Assembly (NCBI GenBank): GCA_001464865.1
Contig: LNEG01000004.1
Coordinates: 1-60,681 of the forward strand
DNA from: Burkholderiales bacterium Ga0074133
GTDB taxonomy: Bacteria > Pseudomonadota > Gammaproteobacteria > Burkholderiales > Burkholderiaceae_C
Direction of reading: 5' to 3'
Length of the DNA: 60,681 nucleotides
The position numbers were made by a program, and so were the translations under genes. Shown here in pieces: positions 8,505-16,761 of this stretch. The notes beneath the pieces are model-generated. The model did not search any database and was not told the DNA's origin. It was given only the letters and a program-made list of their open reading frames with translations. Positions within the stretch are counted from its first letter, which is position 1. The number at the start of each line of letters is the position of its first letter.

Positions 8505-9200
8505 TCAAAGCCCCCGGCGCCGAATACCGAGTTGTGCGGGCTGCGCGGCCGGCTCAGCTGCAGCCACATCCTCCGGCGCCGCGGTGCCCAGCCCATCCGA
8601 CGCCAGCTCACCCTTGGCCACCGCGATCGAGCGCGCCATGCGGGCGCCATAGACAGCGTCGTGCATGCGGTGGCCAGCCTCGAACTTCAATCGCATGAAC
8701 CCATGGAAGTCACCGGGTTGAACGGCTGTGCCCTTGACCTGCTTCATCGGCACCCGGCTCTCTGAGGCTCCCATCTTGATGAGGGCAGTGGCAGCGTGCG
8801 CATTGAGCTGCGTGATCGCTACCTCAAGCAGCGTGCCTTCATCGTGGTATCGATCGATGTCCACATACCCGTCGCGCGCGTAGCGTGCCAGCAGTTGGGA
8901 AATCTGATCGGCCACGTCATCCGGCCACTGTCGCTCCACCAGGTCACGGAAAACCTCGAGGACATACAGCTTGCGGTAGGGCTCACCACTGTCCCGGTCA
9001 CGTGCCTGAGCCCTGACCTGTGTTGCGGTGAGTGGGATGGAGCGATCGATGAAGGTGATCAGTTCGGCGATTCGCCTGCTCACGGCCTCATGCCCCGCCT
9101 GCAGCTCCTCGCGAGCGAGAGCAGCGAAAGCCTTGTAGTGCAGGCAGCCTTCATGTTCGAGGTTTCCTGCATCAGACGCAATGTCAGAACTGACTGTCAT
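8505..9200 (-). CDS. Ankyrin-like array family protein, member 2
   Basis: 231 aa. Ankyrin-like repeat at about 121-151 (GTLLEVAITQLNAHAATALI, KMGASESRVP), preceded by LLARYARDGYVDI and followed by QPGDFHGFMRLKF. The tail is QLGIRRRGL. The ATG lies 17 bp inside the end of the upstream membrane-protein gene (9184-9567), so it belongs to the operon 9864-7761. This pair stands 11.5 kb from the main array, evidence of dispersal. Confidence 0.85.
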   Translation of the reverse strand: MTVSSDIASDAGNLEHEGCLHYKAFAALAREELQAGHEAVSRRIAELITFIDRSIPLTATQVRAQARDRDSGEPYRKLYVLEVFRDLVERQWPDDVADQISQLLARYARDGYVDIDRYHDEGTLLEVAITQLNAHAATALIKMGASESRVPMKQVKGTAVQPGDFHGFMRLKFEAGHRMHDAVYGARMARSIAVAKGELASDGLGTAAPEDVAAAEPAAQPAQLGIRRRGL

Positions 9201-9567
9201 GGCCCCGGTCGATGTAGTAGGCAGCGGTACCCGGCGTCAAGCGATCGAAGGTCCGGTCGTCATCCTGCCGCTTGATCTCCTCAGCCTCTTCCTCCTTACG
9301 GCGGAAGTAGTCCTCCCGTTCCTCATCGGAAAGCTGCGCAAGCCATTCCTGTTGTTGTGCAGCCCCATCGACGATCTCTCGCCAAAAAAGGAGAACAAAA
9401 GCGAGGACCGAGTACACCGGCAGCATCACGGCAGTCGGGATGCCCGTTGGGACGGCGAACGAAGGTAGCGTCCCGTTGTGCTCGTAGAAGTAGATGAACG
9501 GAGTCACCACGACAGCCATACGAATGCCGACCGACAGAAGTACCCAGAGCACTCGGAAAATGAACAT
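9184..9567 (-). CDS. Small membrane protein, 127 aa
   Basis: Two hydrophobic segments (about 4-25 and 44-62) precede a charged cytoplasmic helix rich in Glu, Arg and Lys (EEREDYFRRKEEEAEEIKRQ), probably coiled coil. No family recognised. It overlaps the start of ankyrin-like member 2 by 17 bp and follows the small exported protein gene by 18 bp, so these four genes form one operon. Confidence 0.75.
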   Translation of the reverse strand: MFIFRVLWVLLSVGIRMAVVVTPFIYFYEHNGTLPSFAVPTGIPTAVMLPVYSVLAFVLLFWREIVDGAAQQQEWLAQLSDEEREDYFRRKEEEAEEIKRQDDDRTFDRLTPGTAAYYIDRGHDSQF

Positions 9568-9585
9568 CGTAGCGCCTGTCTGCTG

Positions 9586-9864
9586 TTACATCAGGGGGTC
9601 GGGTTCCACGCAGTACAGCGTGCCGGGCTTGACCTTGGCCAGGGCGGCAGCTTCTGCTTTCTGCGTCAGCGGGATGTTGATGGGCACGGGGTTGTTCGTG
9701 AAGGTCATGACGACGCTCTTGCCAACGGTCGCAACGCTTTTGACGGTGCCGCCCTCGGCATTACCCTTGCAGGCCGCATCTTTGGGTGCGGCCGCCATGG
9801 CGGAGCCGGCAAACAGGGCGGAAGTTGCGATGGCCAAGGCGACTGCGATTTTCAGAGTTTTCAT
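9586..9864 (-). CDS. Small exported protein, 92 aa
   Basis: A textbook signal peptide (MKTLKIAVALAIATSALFAG, cleavage after SAMA) gives a mature protein of about 67 residues with two cysteines (DAACKG and TLYCVE) likely joined by a disulfide. It is first in the operon 9864-7761; the recurrent promoter motif lies about 45-65 bp upstream. Function unknown. Confidence 0.85.
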   Translation of the reverse strand: MKTLKIAVALAIATSALFAGSAMAAAPKDAACKGNAEGGTVKSVATVGKSVVMTFTNNPVPINIPLTQKAEAAALAKVKPGTLYCVEPDPLM

Positions 9865-9907
9865 GATGAGATCCAGGTGGGGGGTTGTGCTGTATCACGT
9901 TGATGTC

Positions 9908-9930
9908 CATAGGATATCTGAAACACCATG
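9908..9930 (-). promoter_or_regulatory. Recurrent promoter-like motif, copy 2
   Basis: Minus strand GGTGTTTCAGATATCCTATG, matching the consensus GTGTTTCnGATATCCTTT in 16 or so positions. It lies just upstream of the operon that ends with two ankyrin-like genes, and is oriented toward it. Confidence 0.6.
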
Positions 9931-10054
9931 TCTGCACCTTCACCTCATCGGCCCCACTTGCCGCTGAGTCCCTTGCTGTGACGTGGGCTATCCTTAAACA
10001 CACTGAGGCCGCCCGCCATAGGCGGCACGCTCCCATAACGACTCAGAGGTTCGA

Positions 10055-10903
10055 ATGCTCTCCAAGCCCAACCCAGCGCGCAATCTCGTGGTCGTCCTGC
10101 CTGGCGATCTCGCGGGCGCCATCAAGAGCGGAAATTATTATTTGCTCGACCCGATCAACTTTGAGAAGAGTGAAGGCGTGGCGAAATCCGTCCTGAGGTT
10201 TGTTGCGGGTGATTTTGTGGCCGCCATTCCAGACGTCATCGCCACAAGCAACCGGGCTGTAAATAGGATCCGAAAGTACAGCTATGGCGGCCTTGATGTC
10301 CGCATCATCAGCAGAACCGAATCTGCAGGCCTCAAGTTCCCACCTGGGCACCCAATCGATGAGGTGCTCTATGCGGGCCACCCCGCCCTCAACGATGTCT
10401 ACTTCACGCTGCCCTCCTTCCACAAGATGCTCTTCGAGCACAAGTTCGCAGAGGCCGTTGACATCCTGATGCATCTGGGCGCCACTGAAATCAAGGCTGA
10501 ATTCGTGCGGGGATGGTCAGATCAGGTTGCGGGAAACCTCTCTGTGGCAGTGCCCGCAAAGGAGATTGGAGCCAAGTTCAAATCCTCCAAGGCTCACGGC
10601 GCAAACATGGTGTTTGAAGCCAAGTTCGAGGGCTCTGGGAGCCCATCGTTGCCAGAGGGGTTGGTCTGGTACCCGCATGAGAGCACTTGGCAAACCGTTG
10701 CCAAGGGCAGGATGTCTTTCGGGATGAAGGAGTTCTCACTGGCTGTGAACTACGAGGATGACTTTGGCGTGAACGCCGATCTCAAGGCGACCGCCATGAA
10801 CGTCGGTCTCGATGTTGGTGGCGAGATGGAGGACCACGAGGCCACCACCTGGAAACTTCACGGCAAGTTCGGCGACCCGGCTGCAGCTGCGGCTGCTCAA
10901 TGA
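10055..10903 (+). CDS. Hypothetical protein, 282 aa
   Basis: No family recognised. Features are an N-terminal strand-rich region (RNLVVVLPGDLAGAIKSG), a central helical part with FAEAVDILMHLGATEI, and a beta-rich C-terminal half ending in a poly-Ala run. The helical segment loosely resembles the ankyrin-like motif of the neighbouring array proteins, which may be chance. No signal peptide. It is flanked by divergent and convergent genes and is probably transcribed alone. Confidence 0.75.
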   Translation: MLSKPNPARNLVVVLPGDLAGAIKSGNYYLLDPINFEKSEGVAKSVLRFVAGDFVAAIPDVIATSNRAVNRIRKYSYGGLDVRIISRTESAGLKFPPGHPIDEVLYAGHPALNDVYFTLPSFHKMLFEHKFAEAVDILMHLGATEIKAEFVRGWSDQVAGNLSVAVPAKEIGAKFKSSKAHGANMVFEAKFEGSGSPSLPEGLVWYPHESTWQTVAKGRMSFGMKEFSLAVNYEDDFGVNADLKATAMNVGLDVGGEMEDHEATTWKLHGKFGDPAAAAAAQ

Positions 10904-10929
10904 CGCTCAGCCCCCGACGCCACCCACTC

Positions 10930-11949
10930 TCAAGCCGCCAGCCGGTGCTCGTAGTACGGCGTCTCCCGATCTTTCAGGATCTCGACCTGCCGCTGCAGGT
11001 CCCCCGCATCAGGATTGAGCCAGGCGTCGATGTTCTCTGGCTTGATGGGCACGATGCACCGGTCGTGCCCGGCGGCCGCCACCTCAGGCGGGGGCTCATC
11101 GGTGATGGCTGCGAAGGAAAGCAGGTCGTCCTCCTCTGCTGATTTGCCGCCAGCCCCACCTGGTGGAGTCCAGTGCGACCACAAGCACGCAACCAGCATG
11201 AGCTGGCCACCCGCAGGATCAAAGCGCAGCACCTGGTTGCGCACCTCCTCGCCAGGCGCGAGCTCACGGCCCTCGACCCGGTGCAGGTTCACGTTCTCGA
11301 AGAAGGAGGTGACCACCATCAAGCCATGGGTGTGGCCGAACTGGCCTTTCCAGAAGCCCTGCAGGTTGTCCGCGCGCGCGTTGTAGGTGCCCGGGTACTT
11401 GGTGTCGTAGAAGGCCGGCTTGCCCGCCGGGCGGCACTGGTAGCGCATGGGTTTGAGGATCCGCTGACCGCCTTCGTCGATCATCACCAGCCCGTAGTGG
11501 CCGGGGAAGATCCGCGAGTCCCGCTCCTTGGGTTCTGTTCGCCTCAGGTCGGCCAGCCTGGCCATCGCGCGCTCGATCTTGTCGGTTGCGATGCGCTGAC
11601 TCTCCGACGCCGCCTTCGTGGGTTTGGCTGCGAGCTTCCTCTCGGCGTCGACCAGACGGGCTTTCTGCGTGAACAGCATCTCCTCCCAGCTTGCCGCCTC
11701 CTGCTTCCTGAGTTCATCCAGAAGGGCGATGAGTTCATCGACCGCGGCAACCTGGTCTTTGGGAGCATCCGAAGGGGCTGAGACCTTCTTCAGGTCCCCC
11801 AGCGAGTCCAGCATCCCTTTGGGGATGGCCAGGCGACCCTGTTTCAGGCGCCGCTCGATGAGGCGGACGAACTCGTGGATGTCCAGCGTGGCGCCGTATG
11901 ACTTCAGGTAGCGCCGGTAGTCGGTCCAGATGAGGGCGGAGTAGCACAT
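10930..11949 (-). CDS. SRAP-domain protein (YedK/HMCES family)
   Basis: The family covalently traps abasic sites in single-stranded DNA through the N-terminal cysteine. Start set so that Cys is residue 2 (MCYSALIWTD) after Met removal; a longer frame adds three residues. Visible motifs are NARADN (Asn of the active site), TSFFENV (catalytic Glu, where GFYEW is usual), FAAITDEPP, and AAGHDRCIVPI (His). It is 339 aa, longer than the usual 220-230, because a charged, probably coiled insertion occupies about residues 30-150. The insertion and the changed FYEW motif make it a divergent member. Confidence 0.9.
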   Translation of the reverse strand: MCYSALIWTDYRRYLKSYGATLDIHEFVRLIERRLKQGRLAIPKGMLDSLGDLKKVSAPSDAPKDQVAAVDELIALLDELRKQEAASWEEMLFTQKARLVDAERKLAAKPTKAASESQRIATDKIERAMARLADLRRTEPKERDSRIFPGHYGLVMIDEGGQRILKPMRYQCRPAGKPAFYDTKYPGTYNARADNLQGFWKGQFGHTHGLMVVTSFFENVNLHRVEGRELAPGEEVRNQVLRFDPAGGQLMLVACLWSHWTPPGGAGGKSAEEDDLLSFAAITDEPPPEVAAAGHDRCIVPIKPENIDAWLNPDAGDLQRQVEILKDRETPYYEHRLAA

Positions 11950-11982
11950 GGTCCGCATCGTAGAGGCAGACCGCGGCCGTGG

Positions 11983-12984
11983 CTACTTCAGCTCTGGGAT
12001 CGGCGCCCAGCCGGACTTCACCTGGTCGGTGCCCTTGGCGGCCAGGTCCAGCGAAATCGCCTGCAGCTGATCACGCCGGATCTCGTAGGCGGTGCGAACG
12101 CACTTGATGATGCTCTGATGGCCATTGGGCATGCTGTCGTTGACGCACGAGTTGCGGTATCGCAGCCAGGCCTGCTGCTCGCGCGCCAGGTTTGCCGGGG
12201 CTCCCAGGGCGCGGATCTTCCCGTACAGGTCGTTGAGCTCGAGGTCCAGCTGTGCGACATCCAGGTTCACACAGATGATGCTCAGCACCGAGAGGGTGTT
12301 CGTGGCTGGGCAGCGAAACCCGGTTTGACCGTACTGTGCCGGCCGGCGGGCCACAGTGATGGCGCGCATGGACACCAACTCCGCGTCGGTGAGGACGGCC
12401 ACCTTGTTGTTGGAGGTCGCCAGAGCCAGCAAGGCAACCTCGCTGCTCCCGGTCATCTCGTGCACATAGGACGTGGTGATGGCCCCCAGCGCCTGGATGG
12501 TGTCCAGCAGCTGCGCCTGGGTGGAAGCTGTGCTGTTGGGCATGAGCCCTGCGGCATGGACGCCCAGTTGACCCTCTACCGTGCGCCCCTTGCCGCCGAG
12601 GAAGGCGAGAGCACAGGCGGACAAGCAAGATTGCCCCGCAGCAACGTTGGTGTGCACGGCCAGTTCGCGCAGTGCGTACCCCAGGCGGATACCGCCTATC
12701 AGGCTCCCCCCTCTGGAGTGCAGGTTCACGGTCACCAGATCCCTGAGCAGGCGGTGCTCCTGCTTGAACTCCAGCGTGATCAGCTTGGCGATCGCCTCAG
12801 CATCCCCTGGGACGATGTCCCCCGTGGCGGTGATCACGCCGGTGGGGCTGACGGAGAACTCCAGCGCCTTGGCTTGGGGCGAGAGGAATAGGGCTGCAGC
12901 CAGGAGGAGGGGTCTGGTCAGGCTGGAGAGAAGGGGGGAGAAAGGATTGAGGGAAGGGTGTCGGGGGCTGGGTTGTTTGTGCAT
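11983..12984 (-). CDS. Exported ClpP-fold protease-like protein with LprI-like C-terminal domain
   Basis: 333 aa. A signal peptide precedes about residue 40. The ClpP/crotonase-like domain shows HSRGGSLIGG (about 89-98), CLSACALAFLGG (nucleophile Ser122 by position) and a candidate His143 (LGVHAAG). The C-terminal 90 residues carry the LprI/DUF1311 pattern (LNDLYGKI, QQAWLRYRNSCV, cysteines at ICVN, NSCV, IKCV). LprI-type domains inhibit lysozyme in known examples. A periplasmic role acting on envelope proteins is inference. A paralogue without the LprI part is at 38347-39498. Confidence 0.85.
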   Translation of the reverse strand: MHKQPSPRHPSLNPFSPLLSSLTRPLLLAAALFLSPQAKALEFSVSPTGVITATGDIVPGDAEAIAKLITLEFKQEHRLLRDLVTVNLHSRGGSLIGGIRLGYALRELAVHTNVAAGQSCLSACALAFLGGKGRTVEGQLGVHAAGLMPNSTASTQAQLLDTIQALGAITTSYVHEMTGSSEVALLALATSNNKVAVLTDAELVSMRAITVARRPAQYGQTGFRCPATNTLSVLSIICVNLDVAQLDLELNDLYGKIRALGAPANLAREQQAWLRYRNSCVNDSMPNGHQSIIKCVRTAYEIRRDQLQAISLDLAAKGTDQVKSGWAPIPELK

Positions 12985-13062
12985 GCCGCAGTGTTCTGAT
13001 TTTTTGGTGTGCCCTGCACAGGTCTGTGCTGGTGGGAGCGCGGCGTGTGTCGACGCAGAGCC

Positions 13063-13656
13063 CTAGCGACGGCGTGGACCAAGAGCCTTGGTTGGAGGCT
13101 TATCGCTGGGGTCCTTGGTTTGAAGGTGGGTGCGCATGTCCTCGATGACTCTTGCCTTTGTCGCTGCATCCTCTGCGGCATCCAGAAAGCTGGTCGTCTT
13201 CAATCGATCGCGCACGGTCTCCAGGTTGATGAGTCCAGTCTCTACGCCGGCTCGAATCCATCGAAGATCGTTCGGTGCTCCACGGGTGTACTTTGAGATG
13301 GCAGCATCGTCGGCATCGAGAAAAAAGGCCTTAATCCCTTCACGCTCGATTACGCCCATACGTTCTTCCCACCCATCCGGCAGCGTGAGGAGCTTGGGCG
13401 TCACGGGGTCGATGTACATGTCGTGATCTTCGAAGAAGGCGCTGCCCTCTCCCAGTGCATGTGCAACATCGAGAATGCGGCCGGGGTCAGCCCGGGTGTA
13501 CGCATCAAAGTCGTTCGAGCGGACCATGTCTCGAGGTAGCCGGCCGGATTCCTCATGGACCAGTGCAGACAGGCTCCCGACGATGACGTACTCGGTGTGC
13601 CCGGTCAGCTTTTTCGCTTCTGACAAAGCCTGAAAAAGGATGTCGAGCTTGCTCAT
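13063..13656 (-). CDS. Nucleotidyltransferase-fold protein (DUF6036-like), probable toxin partner
   Basis: 197 aa. Start chosen at the ATG overlapping the upstream stop (ATGA). The family pattern is clear: YVIVGSLSALVHEESGR, MVRSNDFDAYTR (the Asp-x-Asp of the nucleotidyltransferase active site), MYIDPVTPKLLTLPDGWEER, FLDADDAAISKYTRG and a closing helical domain. Related proteins are often linked to antitoxin-like genes, as here. The C-terminus is basic (KALGPRRR), echoing the tail of the ankyrin-like family. Toxin role is inference from the pairing. Confidence 0.85.
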   Translation of the reverse strand: MSKLDILFQALSEAKKLTGHTEYVIVGSLSALVHEESGRLPRDMVRSNDFDAYTRADPGRILDVAHALGEGSAFFEDHDMYIDPVTPKLLTLPDGWEERMGVIEREGIKAFFLDADDAAISKYTRGAPNDLRWIRAGVETGLINLETVRDRLKTTSFLDAAEDAATKARVIEDMRTHLQTKDPSDKPPTKALGPRRR

Positions 13657-14156
13657 GACTTGGCCTGGGGCTTCAAGGTGAAGGGTGTGTTCTGCCTCAG
13701 AGACCTTCCCCAGCCGTCGCAGTCCGACACCATCTCCTTTGCGAGGATTGGCACCGGTTTGGCCAGCATGGCCTCCCACCGACCGATGTAGTCCTCGCTG
13801 CAAAGATCGTTGGCCCTCCACCTCTGAACCCGTGCTCGGGCCTTGTCGATGAGGGCCTTCTGCTGCTCGGGATCGGAGCTCAGCAATTCAACAGCGAGCG
13901 CTGCATGGCGCTGCAGTCGCTCGAACTCAACACGCTCCTGATCTGTACGCGCAACCTGTCGCTCTGCAAGCTCCACCCCACGAGATGACTCCAACTCCAT
14001 TGCCCTCCAGGACTCTGGCGTCGAGAGAAGCGCCTTGATGCGGCCGTGGGAAGTGATGGCCAGCGGAGCACCGGCACGCAGGCGATCAAGCATTTCGCCA
14101 AATGCTTGCTTCGCCTTGGTGGCAGGGATTTGGGGGAGGTTGTCGAGAATGACCAT
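13653..14156 (-). CDS. Phd-like antitoxin with C-terminal extension
   Basis: 167 aa. The first 55 residues form a Phd/YefM-type DNA-binding domain (IPATKAKQAFGEMLDRLRAG, LAITSHGRIKALLS). The rest is a charged helical extension that probably binds the partner. Start placed at the ATG (MVILDNLPQ) because the promoter -10 (TAAAAT) would put transcription almost exactly there; earlier in-frame ATGs at 14165, 14174 and 14192 lie inside the promoter. The gene overlaps the nucleotidyltransferase gene by 4 bp. Autoregulation through the palindrome at 14153-14179 is inferred. Confidence 0.85.
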   Translation of the reverse strand: MVILDNLPQIPATKAKQAFGEMLDRLRAGAPLAITSHGRIKALLSTPESWRAMELESSRGVELAERQVARTDQERVEFERLQRHAALAVELLSSDPEQQKALIDKARARVQRWRANDLCSEDYIGRWEAMLAKPVPILAKEMVSDCDGWGRSLRQNTPFTLKPQAKS

Positions 14157-14179
14157 AATGGACATTTTATCCATTATGG
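14153..14179. promoter_or_regulatory. Operator palindrome and promoter of the antitoxin gene
   Basis: A perfect 10-bp inverted repeat, CCATAATGGA and TCCATTATGG, is separated by 7 bp (CATTTTA). On the minus strand, TTGCCG, 17 bp and TAAAAT form a good sigma-70 promoter whose -10 lies between the arms. Binding here would block transcription, the usual conditional autoregulation of Phd-type antitoxins. Confidence 0.75.
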
Positions 14180-14375
14180 CGTTCCGCGGCAACGCTTTGT
14201 TCGCCAGATGAAGTTCAACAGATCGCCCTTGAGCTCAGCGTTCACAGGATGAACTTTTCCAGGTCGCCCAGTCTCCTTGGCCTCCCGCCCCTTCTTCCCA
14301 GCTCGTTCTGCATCGCTTTCCTGAAAGAGATCGACCCAGTAGGATTTGCGTACCTCCGAAGACCTCAAAACCCCA

Positions 14376-15767
14376 ATGACAACCGACGACTTCAGAGCCA
14401 AATGCCGGCGCACCAAGGAAATCCTCCAAGAAGGTGGCGTTGACATTGCTGCTTGGGCAAGGAGCCGCGGCTTCAGGCCCCAGGTAGTCCGCGACCTCCT
14501 CGATGGGCGCGCGAGTGGCGATCGCGGCATGGCTCGTGAGGTCGCCTTGGCGCTGGGCCTGATTTACCCGAAGGCTGATCCCGATCGTGATGAGTTCTGG
14601 CATGTCGGGCCAGCAGAGACAGCTTCTGCGGAGTCCAATACTCCTCCTCTTGAGGTGTCCTGGAAAAAGGTGGGAGACCTCATCGACAAATTCGCCGCCT
14701 TGGGCTTTACGCCTGAGCAATTTGCAGCGACCAATGGGTACGCATGGTGGATGCTCAGGCCCATCTTCGTGCACGGCTTGACACCGAAGTCCAGCACCGG
14801 CCGCAAGTTTGCTGAGATGTTCAAACTGCTGGATGAGCCCCAGATGCCCCAACACCTCCATCCGATGGCGCCGGCGCGACTAAGGGATCACCTGGGGAGA
14901 AAGTGGCCAGGTGCCCTGCAGAATTGGCTTGCTTCAGACGGAGCGCCCGATGTTGTGACGATTCAGGAGATCCTTCAGGTGGCGATGGCGACATCCCCAT
15001 CCCTGGATGACGGTCAACCTGCGAACAGCTCCGCTGTTTTCTACTGGGTGGCCCAGAGGGAATCGGAGGGTGTGCTCAAGCGTGCGGGTGGCGTTTACTT
15101 GAACAGCTTGGCCCTGAAAAAGACCAATGGCTTTGCCCTGGCTCACGGGTTGAACTCGAGCGCGGTTGTGAGCATGTGGTCGGTGCTGATCGAGCAAGGG
15201 ATCATGGATGGTCCTCCCGAGAGCGTTTCGAGCATTGTTGCCCCAAAGGACTCTCAGAAGAGATCTCAGTGGCGTCCGACCAAGGTCGATGGATTTTTGC
15301 CCTTCCACGTCTATGAGATCGACAAGGATTTGTTCGAGCAGGTTGGCCACCATGGGCCTGACAGCCTGGACGCCCGTTACCCGTTTGCCGTGGCGACTCC
15401 GGAGCGAGCGTTGATGGACTGGTTCGCTGTTCGGCACCGCAGAGGTCCTGGCTGGGTCCAGTTTCCTCCCCTGAGGATGCGGTTGGAACTGATGGACGCG
15501 CGTCGTCTGGACAGGCTCGCTTCAGCCATGGGCATGGTTTACCACTTCGCCGAGTGGAAGCGGCGCCGCCTCAACGTCATGTTCAGAGAGCAGCCTGCAA
15601 ACGCGCCAGCGCCCGAGCCATCGGCAGAAGCAAGCTTGAAGTTGCCTGACAGCCCACCTCAGCCCTCATTCGAGCCGATTCCCAGGCCCGGCACTCTCAA
15701 GCCCCCAGTGGGCAGATCTGATGACCAGTCTCTCGACGACTGGGCGAGCAACGCCTGGCCAGACTGA
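14376..15767 (+). CDS. AbiEi-like protein with N-terminal BcepMu gp16-like HTH
   Basis: 463 aa. The first 70 residues match the phage-type HTH of BcepMu gp16 (VDIAAWARSRGFRPQVVRDL). A second similar segment occurs at about 105-190. The part from about residue 215 to 400 resembles AbiEi-type antitoxins: a winged helix (RESEGVLKRAGGVYLNSLAL), then FHVYEID and the TPERALMDWF motif. The C-terminus is Pro-rich and unstructured. ATG chosen; an in-frame TTG lies 30 bp upstream. The nucleotidyltransferase pair at 13063-14156 is divergent from it and may be functionally connected. Confidence 0.8.
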   Translation: MTTDDFRAKCRRTKEILQEGGVDIAAWARSRGFRPQVVRDLLDGRASGDRGMAREVALALGLIYPKADPDRDEFWHVGPAETASAESNTPPLEVSWKKVGDLIDKFAALGFTPEQFAATNGYAWWMLRPIFVHGLTPKSSTGRKFAEMFKLLDEPQMPQHLHPMAPARLRDHLGRKWPGALQNWLASDGAPDVVTIQEILQVAMATSPSLDDGQPANSSAVFYWVAQRESEGVLKRAGGVYLNSLALKKTNGFALAHGLNSSAVVSMWSVLIEQGIMDGPPESVSSIVAPKDSQKRSQWRPTKVDGFLPFHVYEIDKDLFEQVGHHGPDSLDARYPFAVATPERALMDWFAVRHRRGPGWVQFPPLRMRLELMDARRLDRLASAMGMVYHFAEWKRRRLNVMFREQPANAPAPEPSAEASLKLPDSPPQPSFEPIPRPGTLKPPVGRSDDQSLDDWASNAWPD

Positions 15768-15794
15768 CCCGGCCGCCAGGGCCGAGCCAGCGCA

Positions 15795-16214
15795 TCAATC
15801 GATGACCCACCCCTTTTCGGATTTCACAACTTTGTAAGTGTTGGATGCACCTACTACCAAACCTTTACTCACGCCTTCACTGATATCAACCCCCGCCTCC
15901 GTTAGTTGGGCGAGCAGGACTTGTGTCATCGGCATGTTGTTGCAAAGTCCCTCACCTGTTGGTAGCAGCATTTGGAGTCTTGCAACATCTCGGGTAAATG
16001 TGAACTTCCACGTCAAATCAACCTGGTAGTGATCGCCTCGGTCGATGCTGTTGGTTTTCTCGAAATCACTCAATAGAACAGAATCGCAAGGCGCATAGCC
16101 AGCGATCAGTTCGGATTGAACGTCGCTGGCTTCTGGAGGGGCGTCAGCACATCCCAGGAGGCTGATCGCCAACGTCGATGCCGCTACTGCTGTCATCATC
16201 TTGTTTTTGCTCAC
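15795..16214 (-). CDS. Lipoprotein, 139 aa
   Basis: Lipobox SLLGC places the lipidated cysteine at about residue 22. The mature part has two further cysteines (APCDS and GLCNN) and ends in a small alpha/beta segment (NTYKVVKSEKGWVI). No family recognised. It converges with the AbiEi-like gene, with 27 bp between stops. Confidence 0.8.
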   Translation of the reverse strand: MSKNKMMTAVAASTLAISLLGCADAPPEASDVQSELIAGYAPCDSVLLSDFEKTNSIDRGDHYQVDLTWKFTFTRDVARLQMLLPTGEGLCNNMPMTQVLLAQLTEAGVDISEGVSKGLVVGASNTYKVVKSEKGWVID

Positions 16215-16331
16215 CGGAAAGCCCCTTCTTGATTTTGAAAAGTATGGATGTCCTTAGGTAAGGAATCTGGCAGGATGCTAGCGCATCCCGAACCTCCCTC
16301 ATGCAACGGCAGCAACTGAAAATCAACGTCC

Positions 16332-16697
16332 GTGCCAAACAAAAACAGGATCGAGGCAACGCCACCAGGGGAGGGCGGAACCCCAGTGAGCACGGAGGCG
16401 CGTGCCGGCGGCATGCGGCGCCACACCATGGCCGACGGTGAGCTGCTGGAGGAAGACGGGCCGAGTTTCCGAATGGAATACAAGTCGGCATTCCCGGGGG
16501 AGACGTACACCCGGGACATTGCGATCTTCGGCCTGGACAAGCGAGAGCACCTGTTCAGGGCTTGGTGCTACACCTACAACGCCCTGCGCACGTACGCGTT
16601 CAGCAAAGTCGTCTGCCTGGAGGTGATCGCAACGGGTCAGCGTGTCACCGGCGAGGAGCTGCGCGTGCACATGGGTGGAGAGTCGCCGCCCGATTGA
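16332..16697 (+). CDS. Small protein with WYL-like core, 121 aa
   Basis: GTG start; in-frame ATGs occur at about codons 28 and 33. The core YTRDIAIFGLDKREHLFRAW, then CYTYNALRTYAFSKVVCLEV, resembles the ligand-binding half of WYL-type regulators, where an Arg-Thr-(Tyr/Phe) segment precedes the final strand. No HTH accompanies it. Role unknown; similar stand-alone segments occur on plasmids, by recollection. Confidence 0.6.
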   Translation: MPNKNRIEATPPGEGGTPVSTEARAGGMRRHTMADGELLEEDGPSFRMEYKSAFPGETYTRDIAIFGLDKREHLFRAWCYTYNALRTYAFSKVVCLEVIATGQRVTGEELRVHMGGESPPD

Positions 16698-16761
16698 TCG
16701 CCGGAGCTTCAGCCATTTGCCGCAGTCGAGGTCCGAGGTCGATCACGTTCATGGCTGCCAG

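Noticed and set aside
10055..10903. Counting this protein as an array member because of FAEAVDILMHLGATEI
   Set aside because: Only this short stretch matches; the rest has a different beta-rich layout and no basic tail.
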